Counted from the first letter of the stretch, positions 1 through 10,105 are shown. The stretch is DNA of 64,000 nt from Amazonocrinis nigriterrae CENA67 (GCF_016056305.1 NZ_JAECZC010000002.1:203934-267933), one strand, 5' to 3'. Program-made: numbers and translations. The notes: a model not told the origin generated them from the letters alone.

Positions 1-410
1 TGTTTAAGTGCTGTCTGTCGATTGGAGTTCTGAAGGTTCCAAACTTCAATCCCATGTGCTACAACCCAGTAAGGAATGCCCAATAGCCGTTTCAACAGAT
101 ACGCAGGAACGCTGAAGTTGAGATGCGTAGATAATATTAAGTTTGGACGCTGCCAAAAACCCAAACCAATCAGTTGAGCTGCGAAAGCTGGAGTGCGTAA
201 AGATGAGGGCCAGTTACCAGTGGGATGAAAGCACAAATTAGCTGATTTTGTTGGTACATCAGTATCGTGCTTAATCAAAATATCGTAGGCGAAATTCGGG
301 TAGAGAGTTTGCAATGCTTGGAAACAGAAAGACGAGTAACGCTGGATTCCTCCTGTCGCGTTAAATAGATCTGGACACCAAAGGTGGCAGTGATATCTAG
401 ATTTGTGCAT
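1..410 (-). CDS. Glycosyltransferase, GT4-like, N-terminal part (runs off the window)
   Basis: The minus strand is open from an ATG at 408-410 to the window edge, giving about 136 residues without a stop. The translation begins MHKSRYHCHLWCPDLF and contains ATGGIQRYSSF, the glycine-rich N-terminal loop seen in GT-B fold glycosyltransferases, and later WVVAHGIEVW, typical of the GT4 acceptor domain. The catalytic C-terminal half lies outside the window. An ATG 16 bases upstream is in another frame and stops after nine codons, so it is not the start. The gene is 51 bp downstream of the Wzy-like gene and probably belongs to the same glycan operon. Confidence 0.75.
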   Translation of the reverse strand, partial: MHKSRYHCHLWCPDLFNATGGIQRYSSFCFQALQTLYPNFAYDILIKHDTDVPTKSANLCFHPTGNWPSSLRTPAFAAQLIGLGFWQRPNLILSTHLNFSVPAYLLKRLLGIPYWVVAHGIEVWNLQNSNRQTALK

Positions 411-461
411 AGCTATAGATCGCCATATTTTTATTGTTCCTCTAATTAACGCTTAGGAGTC

Positions 462-1832
462 TTATCGATAAGAAGCAGTTCCTAAAGTCCTTAACGACCT
501 TGCTTTTTGCAGATAAAACTTCTTTAGCAGGTAAACCAGAACCACTGAGCCTGCTATTGCTCCTACAATTTCTACTAGAGAACCGCCAGGATTAATAAAA
601 GCTAGTCCAGGCAGAAACCAGCAAGTAAAGTCTTCCCAATTACCAGAGATTAATTTTTTTGCTGCTACTATATCTATGACTCGTAGCACCGTCCCCAGAA
701 CGGCAAATCCTAAAACTATTCCCTGTGTTCCAAAGTTGATATAGAACTCTAAAACATTTCCCACCCCTACACTGGTTCCTTCACCAAACTTGATACCTGT
801 ATATCGGCTCACAAGATCCCCACTACCTCCGCCTACTGGCTTATTTGGCCATAAAATTCGAGGAACTACTGCTATTGCTGCCTCTTCCAAAGTTTCACCA
901 TTAGCATAATCAATGGCGCCGCTGGAGATGTATTTAACACCTAGACCTACTTGGGGATTAAGATTGAGACGACCATCAATTAGTTCTAAATGTTCATGCT
1001 TTAACGGATTAAAAAATTCTAAGTTACTTAGTGTTTTCTGTAACTGCTCAATTCGTGCCTCAATTCCTTCTCCACCCCAAACTTTTGCACGAATTTCCTC
1101 GCGATCGCGAAAGTAGTTTATATAGAAGGATAAACCAAATGCCAGAAACAATAACAAAATGATGATGCTCTTCCAACGTGGGCGGTAAAAATTAAATACG
1201 AAGGTCAGCACAGGCACAACTGCCATCACACCAAAACCCGCAAATCCCGAACCTAATATACTAATGAAGGGGATACAACCGCTCAGCAGCAACCACCGTA
1301 ACAAGGCTTGTTTATCCCGCATACACCAAGCTTTCCAGCAAACCAAACATAACCCTGTGGACAACAGAGCAAAACCTGAATTGACCAAGACACTAATGCT
1401 AGGAATGTGACCAAAGATTGGCCCTAAAACAAAATAAAAGAACACCCCCAATAACATGTAATTTTTGGGAAATTTTAAGTTAGGCTGACTCGGTACATCC
1501 CACAATCTTGAAGGTTTGAAAATTTTCGCAACCAAGGGAGCGAGGATAATACTGCCAACTCCAAATCCTATGACACCATAGACAGTTTCTGTAAAACCTA
1601 TAGCTGTACTAGCTAGGGAAATTTTTTGGCTAATTAAATAGGCAGACTTGGGTCTGTACCACGGGAAGGCATAAATCATAGCTCCGAACCAATGCAATAT
1701 AGATAGCTGGAGCAAATAAATCATTGGCAGACCGACGCTAGGTAATTTCTTATTCCACTGATTGCGGATTACTAAACCTACAACTACAACCCAAATGAAT
1801 AGCCAAAAGGTTAACCACTGCCGCTCTTCCAT
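462..1832 (-). CDS. Wzy-like oligosaccharide repeat-unit polymerase (multi-pass membrane protein)
   Basis: A 456-residue protein with about ten hydrophobic segments and one long hydrophilic loop at roughly residues 235-345, the layout of O-antigen/EPS polymerases. The loop contains RDREEIRAKVW and ends with PRILWPNKPVGGGSGDLVSR, a proline/tryptophan/lysine motif I associate with Wzy-like oligosaccharide polymerases. Such enzymes join lipid-linked repeat units at the periplasmic face of the inner membrane. Wzy families share little sequence, so the call rests on topology, this motif and location among glycosyltransferases. An unrelated EPS membrane protein is the alternative. Confidence 0.6.
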   Translation of the reverse strand: MEERQWLTFWLFIWVVVVGLVIRNQWNKKLPSVGLPMIYLLQLSILHWFGAMIYAFPWYRPKSAYLISQKISLASTAIGFTETVYGVIGFGVGSIILAPLVAKIFKPSRLWDVPSQPNLKFPKNYMLLGVFFYFVLGPIFGHIPSISVLVNSGFALLSTGLCLVCWKAWCMRDKQALLRWLLLSGCIPFISILGSGFAGFGVMAVVPVLTFVFNFYRPRWKSIIILLLFLAFGLSFYINYFRDREEIRAKVWGGEGIEARIEQLQKTLSNLEFFNPLKHEHLELIDGRLNLNPQVGLGVKYISSGAIDYANGETLEEAAIAVVPRILWPNKPVGGGSGDLVSRYTGIKFGEGTSVGVGNVLEFYINFGTQGIVLGFAVLGTVLRVIDIVAAKKLISGNWEDFTCWFLPGLAFINPGGSLVEIVGAIAGSVVLVYLLKKFYLQKARSLRTLGTASYR

Positions 1833-1901
1833 AAGATTATAGTTATCCGAGCTTTTAATTCAGTAAAATAGAATTTTAACAAAGCTGGCTACTATTTTTG
1901 T

Positions 1902-2822
1902 CTAATAAAGAATTTTAGTTTGTTTTTGACATTCTCTCAAGCTTAGCAACAAGATAAACACAACCTGAAAAGCTTGGATAAACCTCGTAGTATTTAGTGT
2001 AATTAAAGATTTGAATGCACGCCTTCCAAGAGCATAAATCCTTTGGACATACAGATGACGTAGTTCACGAGATTCTAATAAATTAATATACTCAGGTATA
2101 ATTTCTAAAAATTCTGTAATATCTAAATGCTTCTGAAATGATTTAGAAGACACACTACCTGTAGATAATCTATACAAAATTAATGTTCTGGGAATGTACT
2201 CTACAGACCATCCACTATGAAGATAGCGCAATAACCACTCCCAATCAGCTTGATATGAAAATTTTTGATTAAAGCCTCCGCAATTTTCAAAAGCTTTAAC
2301 TCGAATAGCACAGCCTGATATATGCCACCAACAACCTTTCAACAAGGTACCTCTGACAGATTTATCATTACCTTCAATTATTTCAATTTCTCTACTAGGA
2401 TTATCTTCTCCCTGTTTTAAAGACCCATCAGGCATTAAACTATCCCAGCTTGAGCAAATACTACCTACCTTTTCTGAACAAGCTTCTATCCTGCCAATCA
2501 TCATCTCTAGCCAATTTTTTTTGGCGATATCATCGGAGTGCAAAATGAGAACCCAATCTACAGTTTTTTTAATGAAATCTATGGCTCGGTTAACATTATT
2601 CCACTGACCAACATTGTGGTCTCCTTGCTCAATGTATAAAGGAATTGAGATTTTCCATAATGATTTAATTAATGCAACAGTGTCATCACTTGAGCAATCA
2701 TCGGCAATATAGACAGCAGAAATTTTAGTGAGCCACTCATTTTGAGATTGGATAGATTCAAGCGTCTCGCCAATGGTAGCTGCGCTATTAAAGGTTGGAA
2801 TCAAAATTGCTATTTTATTCAT
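1902..2822 (-). CDS. Glycosyltransferase family 2
   Basis: A 306-residue GT-A fold enzyme. It starts with the classic GT2 N-terminus IAILIPTFNSAATIGETLES, followed by the nucleotide-binding YIADDCSSDDT and the metal-binding acidic motif LHSDD near residue 97. WHISGCAIRVKAF and QADWEWLLRYLHSGW match the acceptor-side part of the family. It transfers a sugar from an NDP donor to the growing lipid-linked glycan at the cytoplasmic membrane. The donor cannot be read from sequence. The start ATG at 2822 follows an AT-rich leader. It lies between the Wzy-like gene and a GT-B gene on the same strand. Confidence 0.85.
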   Translation of the reverse strand: MNKIAILIPTFNSAATIGETLESIQSQNEWLTKISAVYIADDCSSDDTVALIKSLWKISIPLYIEQGDHNVGQWNNVNRAIDFIKKTVDWVLILHSDDIAKKNWLEMMIGRIEACSEKVGSICSSWDSLMPDGSLKQGEDNPSREIEIIEGNDKSVRGTLLKGCWWHISGCAIRVKAFENCGGFNQKFSYQADWEWLLRYLHSGWSVEYIPRTLILYRLSTGSVSSKSFQKHLDITEFLEIIPEYINLLESRELRHLYVQRIYALGRRAFKSLITLNTTRFIQAFQVVFILLLSLRECQKQTKILY

Positions 2823-2872
2823 TTTTTCTGATGAAATAATCTATAATTAACCTTAACCAACTGTTTGTTTAT

Positions 2873-4060
2873 CTAATGCTTTGCTAGCTGACTACAATTT
2901 ACTAATTCGTCAATTTTCACGAGCAAAGGAGAAAAAGCAGACTCGTAATTATACTTTTGTGCAAAAGCTTGTCTAGCCGCTAAGCACATTGCTTGATATT
3001 TCGTAAAATCGCTCAAAATATCTTGAACAGCAGATGCAATAGAATGGGAGTCATCAGGATCAGCAAAACGAACCCAACTCTCACTTGCAAGATGTTCTCG
3101 ATAGTTTGGCTGGTCGCTGACAATCACAGGTAATCCGCAAGCAGCATACTCATAGATTTTATTTGATGCTGTCCCCATTGTTTGATGATTAATATCTGTT
3201 TTTTTATATAAACATACACCCACCGTAGCCAGCCAAGTATGTGAGGCAAGTTCATTATAGGGCACCGGCATAAAATACTGAGTCCGGTCAGCAACCTGCT
3301 GATCAAGTGCAAAATCTTTCATTAAAGATTTTTCTGTTTCCTGAATAGGCCCAATCAGCTTAAGTTTTATTGAATTATCTAAAAAAGTTAATGATTCAAT
3401 TAATTCCAGTAAAGAACTTTTTATAGAAATAGAGCCTTGTAAGAGAATTTGAATATTTTCAAACCGTTTTAATATAATATTTGCAAAATCTTGATGTTCA
3501 GGAAAATATGATTTTCTGGGATAATTGGGTACTATTATTAGTTCTCCCCGAAAATTCGTGACTTTTTTGAATAAAAAACCTCGCTCTTGAGATGGAAAGA
3601 CAACAAAATTAGCTTGATGTACCCACTGACGTTCACCTCTTTGAACCCATCCTGACAAAGTAGACAAAGGAAACAATTGATTGTCAAGGTCATGATTATG
3701 GTAGATCAAGGGAATTGACCTAGCTTTCATTAACTGGGAAAGATAGGCCGCTGCATAACCAAAAGTATCATAAGCATAAATAAGAGATACATCTTTGAAA
3801 AGACGACTGGCTTGTGCTACAAAATTAATATATTCCCGAACTTTGATTACAGCCGATTGTTGTTCTCGTTCTTTTACTGATGTATATTTGCCTAAACGAT
3901 GCACCTTGACATTAGCTGGGTATTGCCAAAAAGGAGGATCTTGATTACGACCAATCAAAACTACATCAAAATGTTCAGATAACAAATGAACAGCGTTAAT
4001 TGTCGGTGGATAGTGGTCAGGATTGGCGTAAATCAGTATTCCGATAGTTTTTTTTTCCAT
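2873..4060 (-). CDS. Glycosyltransferase, GT-B fold (GT4-like)
   Basis: A 395-residue protein. The N-terminal Rossmann half starts TIGILIYANPDHYPPTINAV and includes DVVLIGRNQDPPFW. The C-terminal half has TASNKIYEYAACGLPVIVSD, the donor-binding region of GT4 enzymes in which a glutamate (here in YEYA) contacts the nucleotide sugar. The usual EPFGL-type motif is weak, so this is a divergent family member. Neighbours on both sides are glycosyltransferases on the same strand with gaps of 28-50 bp, so it is probably one step in the same repeat-unit assembly. Confidence 0.75.
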   Translation of the reverse strand: MEKKTIGILIYANPDHYPPTINAVHLLSEHFDVVLIGRNQDPPFWQYPANVKVHRLGKYTSVKEREQQSAVIKVREYINFVAQASRLFKDVSLIYAYDTFGYAAAYLSQLMKARSIPLIYHNHDLDNQLFPLSTLSGWVQRGERQWVHQANFVVFPSQERGFLFKKVTNFRGELIIVPNYPRKSYFPEHQDFANIILKRFENIQILLQGSISIKSSLLELIESLTFLDNSIKLKLIGPIQETEKSLMKDFALDQQVADRTQYFMPVPYNELASHTWLATVGVCLYKKTDINHQTMGTASNKIYEYAACGLPVIVSDQPNYREHLASESWVRFADPDDSHSIASAVQDILSDFTKYQAMCLAARQAFAQKYNYESAFSPLLVKIDELVNCSQLAKH

Positions 4061-4088
4061 TTATATATAATCGTAAAAATCAGCAACT

Positions 4089-5237
4089 TTATTGTAATAT
4101 TTTGGAATAAGCACTGATTATCTTCTGTCCATAGTCATCCCAAGAAAGAGAGTTGCGAGCCTGCTGCAAAGCGTAATTTGCCATTTCAAGTCGCCTATCG
4201 GGATTTTCATAGAAGAAAATAATCTTTTCCTTAAGAGCCTCTATATCTCGAATTGGAACAGAAAAACCATCAATACCATCTCGCACAATATCTTCACCAC
4301 CTGTGTTAGTTGTATGAATCACAGGTAGACCACAAGCCATTGCTTGAGGAATCACCATACCAAAACCATCTTCAATGGAAGCTAAACAAAATACTGAGCA
4401 TTGAGAGTAAAACCAACGCAGTTGATTCTGAGGATGTGTGCCTTTAAAAATAATGCGATCGCTGTGATATCTTTTTAAAAAAGGTTCTATTTCAGAACTC
4501 ATTGAACCGACAAGCCACAACTCAGCATCTGGTAAGTTTAATTCATGAAAAGCTTGCAATAAATACTGCACACCTTTACGCAGTGATAAAGCGCCGCAGT
4601 GAATGACTCGGAAAATTTTATCTTCCTTGGGAAGAGGATAGAACTCTGCTAAAGAAGTTCCATAAGGTACATGAATTAGTTTGCTTTCTGGGATTCCCTG
4701 TTCTAAAAAAGTACGCTTGACAAATAAGCTAGGAATCGCAATTCTATCAGCATCATCGTAAGCTTTGATTTCTCGCTCGTATATCCCAGGATGAGTTTCA
4801 GTAAATTCTAATCCCCACTTTTCATATTCTTCTTGGAGAATTTCTGTTTGGTAACGCATATGGCTACTACCACGCTCAATGACTGTTTTAGCACCTAATT
4901 CTTGAGCGCGTTGCAGAGACCAAAAGTTAGAGCCTGACCAACCGACAAATAAGTCAAAATCAGGTGATAAAAATTTTGTGACTGAGCGATCAAATAGTTC
5001 TAAAAACCATAGATTTAAGTTGTAATCACCTTTGATCCAACTTGGTAATTTATACCAACTTCGATATAAAACTTCCAAATACCAAATTGAATGAATCAAT
5101 CTTTGATCAATGCCAAATTTAGTAATGGCAAAAGTGGGATAAGTAGAAATTAATTTATGTAAACTCCCTTGATTTTGCAATTGTTTAGCTAAATTAAATG
5201 CATGGAATCGCCCACAAACTGAAACAGTAACTTTCAT
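4089..5237 (-). CDS. Glycosyltransferase family 4
   Basis: A 382-residue GT-B enzyme. Clear GT4 marks are FRVIHCGALSLRKGVQYLL (start of the C-terminal Rossmann domain), SIEDGFGMVIPQAMACGLPV (the E-x7-E donor site) and GGEDIVRDGIDGF. Its N-terminus, MKVTVSVCGRFHAFNLAKQL, is well formed, so the ATG at 5237 is a good start. The protein should act at the cytoplasmic face of the membrane on a lipid-linked acceptor. It is spaced 13 bp from the upstream CgeB-like gene, which suggests translational coupling. Confidence 0.85.
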   Translation of the reverse strand: MKVTVSVCGRFHAFNLAKQLQNQGSLHKLISTYPTFAITKFGIDQRLIHSIWYLEVLYRSWYKLPSWIKGDYNLNLWFLELFDRSVTKFLSPDFDLFVGWSGSNFWSLQRAQELGAKTVIERGSSHMRYQTEILQEEYEKWGLEFTETHPGIYEREIKAYDDADRIAIPSLFVKRTFLEQGIPESKLIHVPYGTSLAEFYPLPKEDKIFRVIHCGALSLRKGVQYLLQAFHELNLPDAELWLVGSMSSEIEPFLKRYHSDRIIFKGTHPQNQLRWFYSQCSVFCLASIEDGFGMVIPQAMACGLPVIHTTNTGGEDIVRDGIDGFSVPIRDIEALKEKIIFFYENPDRRLEMANYALQQARNSLSWDDYGQKIISAYSKILQ

Positions 5238-5250
5238 AGTTTAACTATGC

Positions 5251-6327
5251 CTACTGACTATGTATTAGCTGCAAGGAATTGTCTTGCTCAAATTTGATTT
5301 TTTCATAAAGAGCAGCAATTTCTGTAACTCGATCAGTAATTCTGTTTTTTAATGCTTTTTGATAACCTGCTTCAGTAATCACTTCCATGACATCAGGATT
5401 TTTTAAAAGATATTCAACTTTCTGTCTTAATTCATCAGGATTGGAAAAATAAACAGCTTCTTTGTCTTCTAAAAATAAGTTTAGTAATTCCTGACTTCTT
5501 TCACTGAGCATCAGTGTTCCTGTTGCTGGAATTTCATAGGTTCTAATATTATGTCCATCTTCATTTTGGGGACGGAGAATATTGAGACCCATTTTAGCAG
5601 AGCCTAAAATTTGAGGAATTTCTTGATAACTGCACATTCCTTGACACAGACCTTTCAAGGATACTTCTTGACAATGAGTATTCCAGTAATTGGAACCCCA
5701 AAGTCCTAATCGATAATCAGCGATCGCTTTTAAATACTGCTCTCTTTTGCGGCTACCATCCCAGTTACCAATAAACGCTACATCGTAGATTGGGTTAGTC
5801 TGCCGTTGGGGAAAATGATATTCAACATCGCTACAAAAGGGGTGAAAAAAAGCTTGTTTAACGCCATTTTTCATCAGACGTTTCACAAGTTCTTGGCTCC
5901 AAATAAAAGCCGCATTCCATAAGGGAAATCCCCGTTTTACCCAGGAATTAGTGTGTGTGTGATGAGCATCTACAGGATTATCTGTATAAAATACAAAGGC
6001 TAAACCCTTTTGCTGTAAAGCTAAAATAGTATCAGGGTGAACTAAACGAGGTGAAATTACTAAAGTTAAATCAGGCTGAAACTGATTTGCCTGTTCTACT
6101 AATTTATGATTTGCTGACTTTCCTAGTAATTGCCATGCCAATCGCCAAGCAACTTTATCCCACAAACCACCTGAAGATAAACTTGATGTTACTTCCCTCC
6201 AACTGAAATGTCGTACCTCACAGCCTAAGGCAGAAAATCCTCGCGCATAAACTTCCTCGGTACGCCCTATTTCTAAGTCTTCTCCTACAATTAATATTTT
6301 TTTCATTTGATCTACTTTTATTTGCAC
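5251..6327 (-). CDS. CgeB-like glycosyltransferase (Glycos_transf_1_2 family)
   Basis: A protein of up to 358 residues. A second in-frame ATG at 6304-6306 gives MKKILIVGEDLEIGRTEE, a more natural beginning of a GT-B Rossmann domain, so the true start may be 6306. The C-terminal half has NILRPQNEDGHNIRTYEIPA then TGTLMLSE and a segment ending YFSNPDELRQKVEYLL. This pattern is typical of the CgeB/DUF3880 glycosyltransferase group that modifies surface polysaccharides or spore coats. The acceptor and donor are unknown. It is in series with the flanking glycosyltransferases. Confidence 0.75.
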   Translation of the reverse strand: MQIKVDQMKKILIVGEDLEIGRTEEVYARGFSALGCEVRHFSWREVTSSLSSGGLWDKVAWRLAWQLLGKSANHKLVEQANQFQPDLTLVISPRLVHPDTILALQQKGLAFVFYTDNPVDAHHTHTNSWVKRGFPLWNAAFIWSQELVKRLMKNGVKQAFFHPFCSDVEYHFPQRQTNPIYDVAFIGNWDGSRKREQYLKAIADYRLGLWGSNYWNTHCQEVSLKGLCQGMCSYQEIPQILGSAKMGLNILRPQNEDGHNIRTYEIPATGTLMLSERSQELLNLFLEDKEAVYFSNPDELRQKVEYLLKNPDVMEVITEAGYQKALKNRITDRVTEIAALYEKIKFEQDNSLQLIHSQ

Positions 6328-6357
6328 TTAATAGCTAATCCGTTGACCTCAGGTTGC

Positions 6358-7548
6358 TCATTTATAACCTCGTATAACAAAGTTTAAAGCTTGTTTGAGT
6401 CCTTGTATATCTTCTTGATAGCTCCACTTCTCAATTAGTTCCAGGCTGTAATCTCCTGCAAAATCATGCTTAGCGATCGCCCAGCGAATTGACTCTGCTA
6501 AAGCGGTAATATCTCCTACAGGATAAATCCGTCCATTTTGTTTGTCTTTCACCAAGTTCAAAGCACAGCCTACTTGATCGCTGACAACCACTGCTTTACC
6601 TGCATTCATGACTTCATTAATTGCTAATCCCCAAGGCTCGAAACCAGATGGTAAGACAAATACGTCACACAAATCATACATAGCAGGCATTTGGGACTGA
6701 TTCTGAAAACCTAAAAAGTGAATTGACTTCCAACCTGTTTCTTGGGCTTGAGCTTCCAGACTTGGGCGTAATACTCCATCTCCCACAAACAACAGGTAAG
6801 GTTCTGGTTCTTGCACGCCATCAGATGAAAGCAATCGATAAGCAGCTAACAAATCATAGGGACGCTTGACATCAATCAGTTTGGCAGCATAAAGAATAAT
6901 CGGTCTATGTGGATCTAAATTGAGCGATCGCCGTAGTTCTTCACGCTTAGTGCCAGCTAGCACAGCACACTTCTGGAAATAGTCATTATCAACGGCATAA
7001 GGCATACAAAACAGGCGATCGTCCTCAATCCCATAGCTCTTGTAAAACTCATAGTTGGAAGTTCCTATATAGCAAAACGCTGCTATTTTCTCAAACAGCC
7101 ATTTCAGAAAAACTTGTTTGACCGTTTGTTTAATGGGATTGGTCGCTTTGCTTAAGTTGTTAGCTTCTCCTCTTAGCAAAACAGGAATTCCCAAGTTATT
7201 TGCTGCCAATACTGCTTGGATACCACAAAGCCAAGACCATCCATGCACCCAAACTGCATCGAATTGTCCTTGCTTTAACTGTTTAGCAATATCTTTGGCA
7301 AGTGACTGTTGTAAGCCGCTTTGCTGTTTCTGAATACGCCAGCAGTCTAAAAAGTGATAATTATAACCCTCTGTCAGAGGAACATCCCACTCAATTAATC
7401 GCCCAAAGCCTTCATCTTGATATGCTTTTAAAGAAAAATCACTGTAGAAAAAAACTTTCAGATCAATTTCGGGGTCGGCTGCTATCAGTCGCAACAGAGG
7501 AGCTTGATACTGAATTGGGTGAGAGACAAAGTAAGCTAAACGCAACAT
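6358..7548 (-). CDS. Glycosyltransferase family 4
   Basis: A 396-residue GT-B enzyme. The N-terminus LRLAYFVSHPIQYQAPLLRL is the acceptor-domain start seen in many EPS GT4 proteins. The C-terminal domain shows PIILYAAKLIDVKRPYDLL, LLFVGDGVLRPSLEAQA and PSGFEPWGLAINEVMNAGKA, the last being the family's EPWGL catalytic/donor motif. This is one of the best-conserved glycosyltransferases of the locus. It follows a 243-bp gap, so it may begin a transcription unit that continues through the CgeB-like and later genes. Confidence 0.88.
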   Translation of the reverse strand: MLRLAYFVSHPIQYQAPLLRLIAADPEIDLKVFFYSDFSLKAYQDEGFGRLIEWDVPLTEGYNYHFLDCWRIQKQQSGLQQSLAKDIAKQLKQGQFDAVWVHGWSWLCGIQAVLAANNLGIPVLLRGEANNLSKATNPIKQTVKQVFLKWLFEKIAAFCYIGTSNYEFYKSYGIEDDRLFCMPYAVDNDYFQKCAVLAGTKREELRRSLNLDPHRPIILYAAKLIDVKRPYDLLAAYRLLSSDGVQEPEPYLLFVGDGVLRPSLEAQAQETGWKSIHFLGFQNQSQMPAMYDLCDVFVLPSGFEPWGLAINEVMNAGKAVVVSDQVGCALNLVKDKQNGRIYPVGDITALAESIRWAIAKHDFAGDYSLELIEKWSYQEDIQGLKQALNFVIRGYK

Positions 7549-7791
7549 TAGTTAGCAAGGTTGTAATTTCAAATTATTCACAGCAATTGCTAGATCAAAC
7601 ACCATTAAATATGTCTATGCTATTCATTTAGCACTAACTTTACTCTGAATAAAGTTTCACTAATATTAATTTTTACACGAACCAAATTCCTATTGTTTTT
7701 ACAATTCAATACATTTCCTAAATAGCTTTATTCGTTTTACTTTTGGATTGAGCAATTACGCTGTTGAATCATGCTTAATATCTTAATACCA

Positions 7792-8769
7792 TCAGCTCAA
7801 AAAAGTTGCCGCAAGTCGAGGAAGTCCACGAATGTAGAACAAACTAGCCCAATACCCACCTCCACAGTAGTGGCCAGCCACAAGGTCAGGTTCATCTGTA
7901 CTAGGGCAAATTGCATAGGTATCTGGTAGGGGAACGGTATTTGATTTGGTTAACTCCATAGCCCATAGAGTTAGTTCAGCATAATAGTTACCTGTACCAT
8001 CTGCATTCCAAAAATCAGGATGTTGCAGATATCTCTCTATTCTTTCAAAGTCTAGGGTATCTTGACGAGAGCGAACCACACCTGGATTAAATTTTTCTAT
8101 ACAATCTTTACCTAAGAAATTTGCTAAATCTGTTGATTGCAAGCAATATCTATAACTATTATCAGTAGAATATAAATTAGTTAGTTCACAAGGATATGTA
8201 TTTGCTGTAATTTCCTCAATTAGTTTTTTGGGGTAAGAAAAAAATAATACGTCAGAATCTAGCAATATAAAGGAGTTATTTTTTGTAAAAAAGAAGGGAT
8301 CAAATAATTTCAGTGCAAATATCAGTTTTTGACGGAATTCGGCACATTTCACCAATCTTTTACTCTTAAAATAGCTGACCACTACTGAGTCAGCTGTCTC
8401 CCTGTCTATAATCTGACATTGGGGAAAAACTTTATTTAATTTCTCTAAATCTAAGTTAGTTAACGACCCATCATTGTGGACTACTATCCGACATGGTTGG
8501 TCACAAAAATAAGTAAAAGAATACAATGACCACAGACCTTCATAAATACGCTTGTGATGCAGAAGCATATGTACTTCTATGGCACCTTCTCCTGCTGGAA
8601 TAGGCTTAGCGTTTAAGATACTGGTTAGGTAGCGACGTTTAGCGATCTGCATCTTGATCGCTCCTGGAATAGTCAGCGCCCTCAGATGATGAATCTTCAG
8701 AAGTGCTTTACCAAGCTTTAGCCGGCGAGCGCTTGTTCGCAGCAATTTGATCAATTGATTTTCACTCAT
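7792..8769 (-). CDS. Probable glycosyltransferase with a DxD-type motif (family unassigned)
   Basis: A 325-residue protein I do not assign to a numbered family. It has VHMLLHHKRIYEGLWSLYSF, CRIVVHNDGSL and an acidic metal-site candidate SFILLDSDVLFF, followed by a histidine/glycine-rich end (LVAGHYCGGGYW). This order (strand, DGSL, long helix, DSDVLF) resembles GT-A glycosyltransferases of the GT8/nucleotide-diphospho-sugar group. It stands 12 bp downstream of a GT4 gene, so the context supports a sugar transferase. The hydrophobic DSDVLFF motif makes a role unrelated to sugars unlikely but not excluded. Confidence 0.6.
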   Translation of the reverse strand: MSENQLIKLLRTSARRLKLGKALLKIHHLRALTIPGAIKMQIAKRRYLTSILNAKPIPAGEGAIEVHMLLHHKRIYEGLWSLYSFTYFCDQPCRIVVHNDGSLTNLDLEKLNKVFPQCQIIDRETADSVVVSYFKSKRLVKCAEFRQKLIFALKLFDPFFFTKNNSFILLDSDVLFFSYPKKLIEEITANTYPCELTNLYSTDNSYRYCLQSTDLANFLGKDCIEKFNPGVVRSRQDTLDFERIERYLQHPDFWNADGTGNYYAELTLWAMELTKSNTVPLPDTYAICPSTDEPDLVAGHYCGGGYWASLFYIRGLPRLAATFLS

Positions 8770-8781
8770 AAAGGCAATAGT

Positions 8782-10104
8782 TTATTTTGTAGTCTTTAAA
8801 CTTAAGTAAATCTTTTCCATCTCTTGTGCAACGGTAGCCATAGTCTGAGGCTGACGAATACCAGCTTTTAGCTGCATCAATAGATCCCTGTTTTGGCATA
8901 GTCGCTGGAGGGCTTGACTCCAAGCTACAACGGAAGCAGGTTCTACTAAAATGCCGTTAACTTCAGACTCAACCAGTTCAGCAATGCCACCTAAATCAGA
9001 ACCTATGACTGGCACTTGAGTTGCAAACGCTTCCAATACAACCAAAGGCCCAGTCTCTAACCACTGAGATGGAACAGCCAATAGGTCATAGTTGGCTAAG
9101 GTTGCTGTCACTTGTGTCGTCGCAACTGGAGCTTTGAAGCTGATGCGGGGGTCTTTTAGTGCCAAATTATGTAATTCCTGTTGGTAGGGGTCATTTGCAC
9201 CGCGAGCAATGCCATAGATGTCTAAGCTAATTGGTAACTCAGGCACTGCTTGCAACGCTTGGATGAGAATATCAATTCCCTTTGTGGGATCGAGGCGACC
9301 TAAGAAAGCAATTTTTAAGATTGGTGTAGTACAGTTGTGGCTATGGTCGGCTTTTTTTGGTAAGTCTTGACAAAGCCCTTGGCGGATAACGGTAATTTTG
9401 TCAGATGGAACATGGTTGACTAGTAAAACATCCCTGACCCAGTTGCACACCGCTACAATGTGGTCAACCTCAGATAGTAGAGCCTGTAGAACAGTATGGC
9501 GCAAGCTAACTAACTCAGTCATTCGCAAGGCTGTCCATGCTCCCCCCTGTAAATTCAAGTTGCCTAGCCAACGCCCTATCTGAGGCGGCAAACTACCGAT
9601 CGCCTTAGCACTAGTTAGATTTAGTCCCAAACCCTGTAATGTACACTGAGCGCAAGTTTGTAAATCTACCTTTCCATCACATATCTCAGTGCCCCATCGC
9701 ATCATAGTTCCCCGTTGGCAGCTCACCGTGGGAGTATGGTAGGTAAAGACAACAGGTATTTGCCGCTTTTTAGCAGCTTGGACTAACCGCAGGGAAACGC
9801 CGCTTGTGAACGCATGGAGATGCACTAAATCAGGCTGTTCTGCTTCTAAAATGCGGCTGAACTCCAAGGCGGCTTGGCGATCGCCTTCTCCATAAATTTC
9901 CCGCAGATTTTCCACTTTTGGTGAGACTGCGAAGCGACGTACAGGTAGCTGGTTATACTGGTATGACTGATTGACCTCTCCAGGCGCAGCCACTAAAACC
10001 TCGACTCCCTGTTGCTGTAAGTTACGTGACAAAGCATCAACATATACTTCAGTACCACCAACAGGGTCGGGGTAGAAACAGAAGGGGACTTGAATAACTT
10101 TCAC
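8782..10104 (-). CDS. Glycosyltransferase family 4
   Basis: A 440-residue GT-B enzyme. N-terminal PDPVGGTEVYVDALSRNLQQ is the glycine-rich GT4 acceptor loop. LKIAFLGRLDPTKGIDILI opens the C-terminal domain, and ETGPLVVLEAFATQVPVIGS plus GGIAELVESEVNGILVEPAS form the donor site. A cysteine group, CDGKVDLQTCAQCTLQGLGL, near residues 140-160 is a small insertion that I have seen in cyanobacterial relatives but cannot assign. The upstream GT2 gene ends 1 bp before this start, so the two are almost certainly cotranslated. Confidence 0.87.
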   Translation of the reverse strand: MKVIQVPFCFYPDPVGGTEVYVDALSRNLQQQGVEVLVAAPGEVNQSYQYNQLPVRRFAVSPKVENLREIYGEGDRQAALEFSRILEAEQPDLVHLHAFTSGVSLRLVQAAKKRQIPVVFTYHTPTVSCQRGTMMRWGTEICDGKVDLQTCAQCTLQGLGLNLTSAKAIGSLPPQIGRWLGNLNLQGGAWTALRMTELVSLRHTVLQALLSEVDHIVAVCNWVRDVLLVNHVPSDKITVIRQGLCQDLPKKADHSHNCTTPILKIAFLGRLDPTKGIDILIQALQAVPELPISLDIYGIARGANDPYQQELHNLALKDPRISFKAPVATTQVTATLANYDLLAVPSQWLETGPLVVLEAFATQVPVIGSDLGGIAELVESEVNGILVEPASVVAWSQALQRLCQNRDLLMQLKAGIRQPQTMATVAQEMEKIYLSLKTTK

Positions 10105-10105
10105 A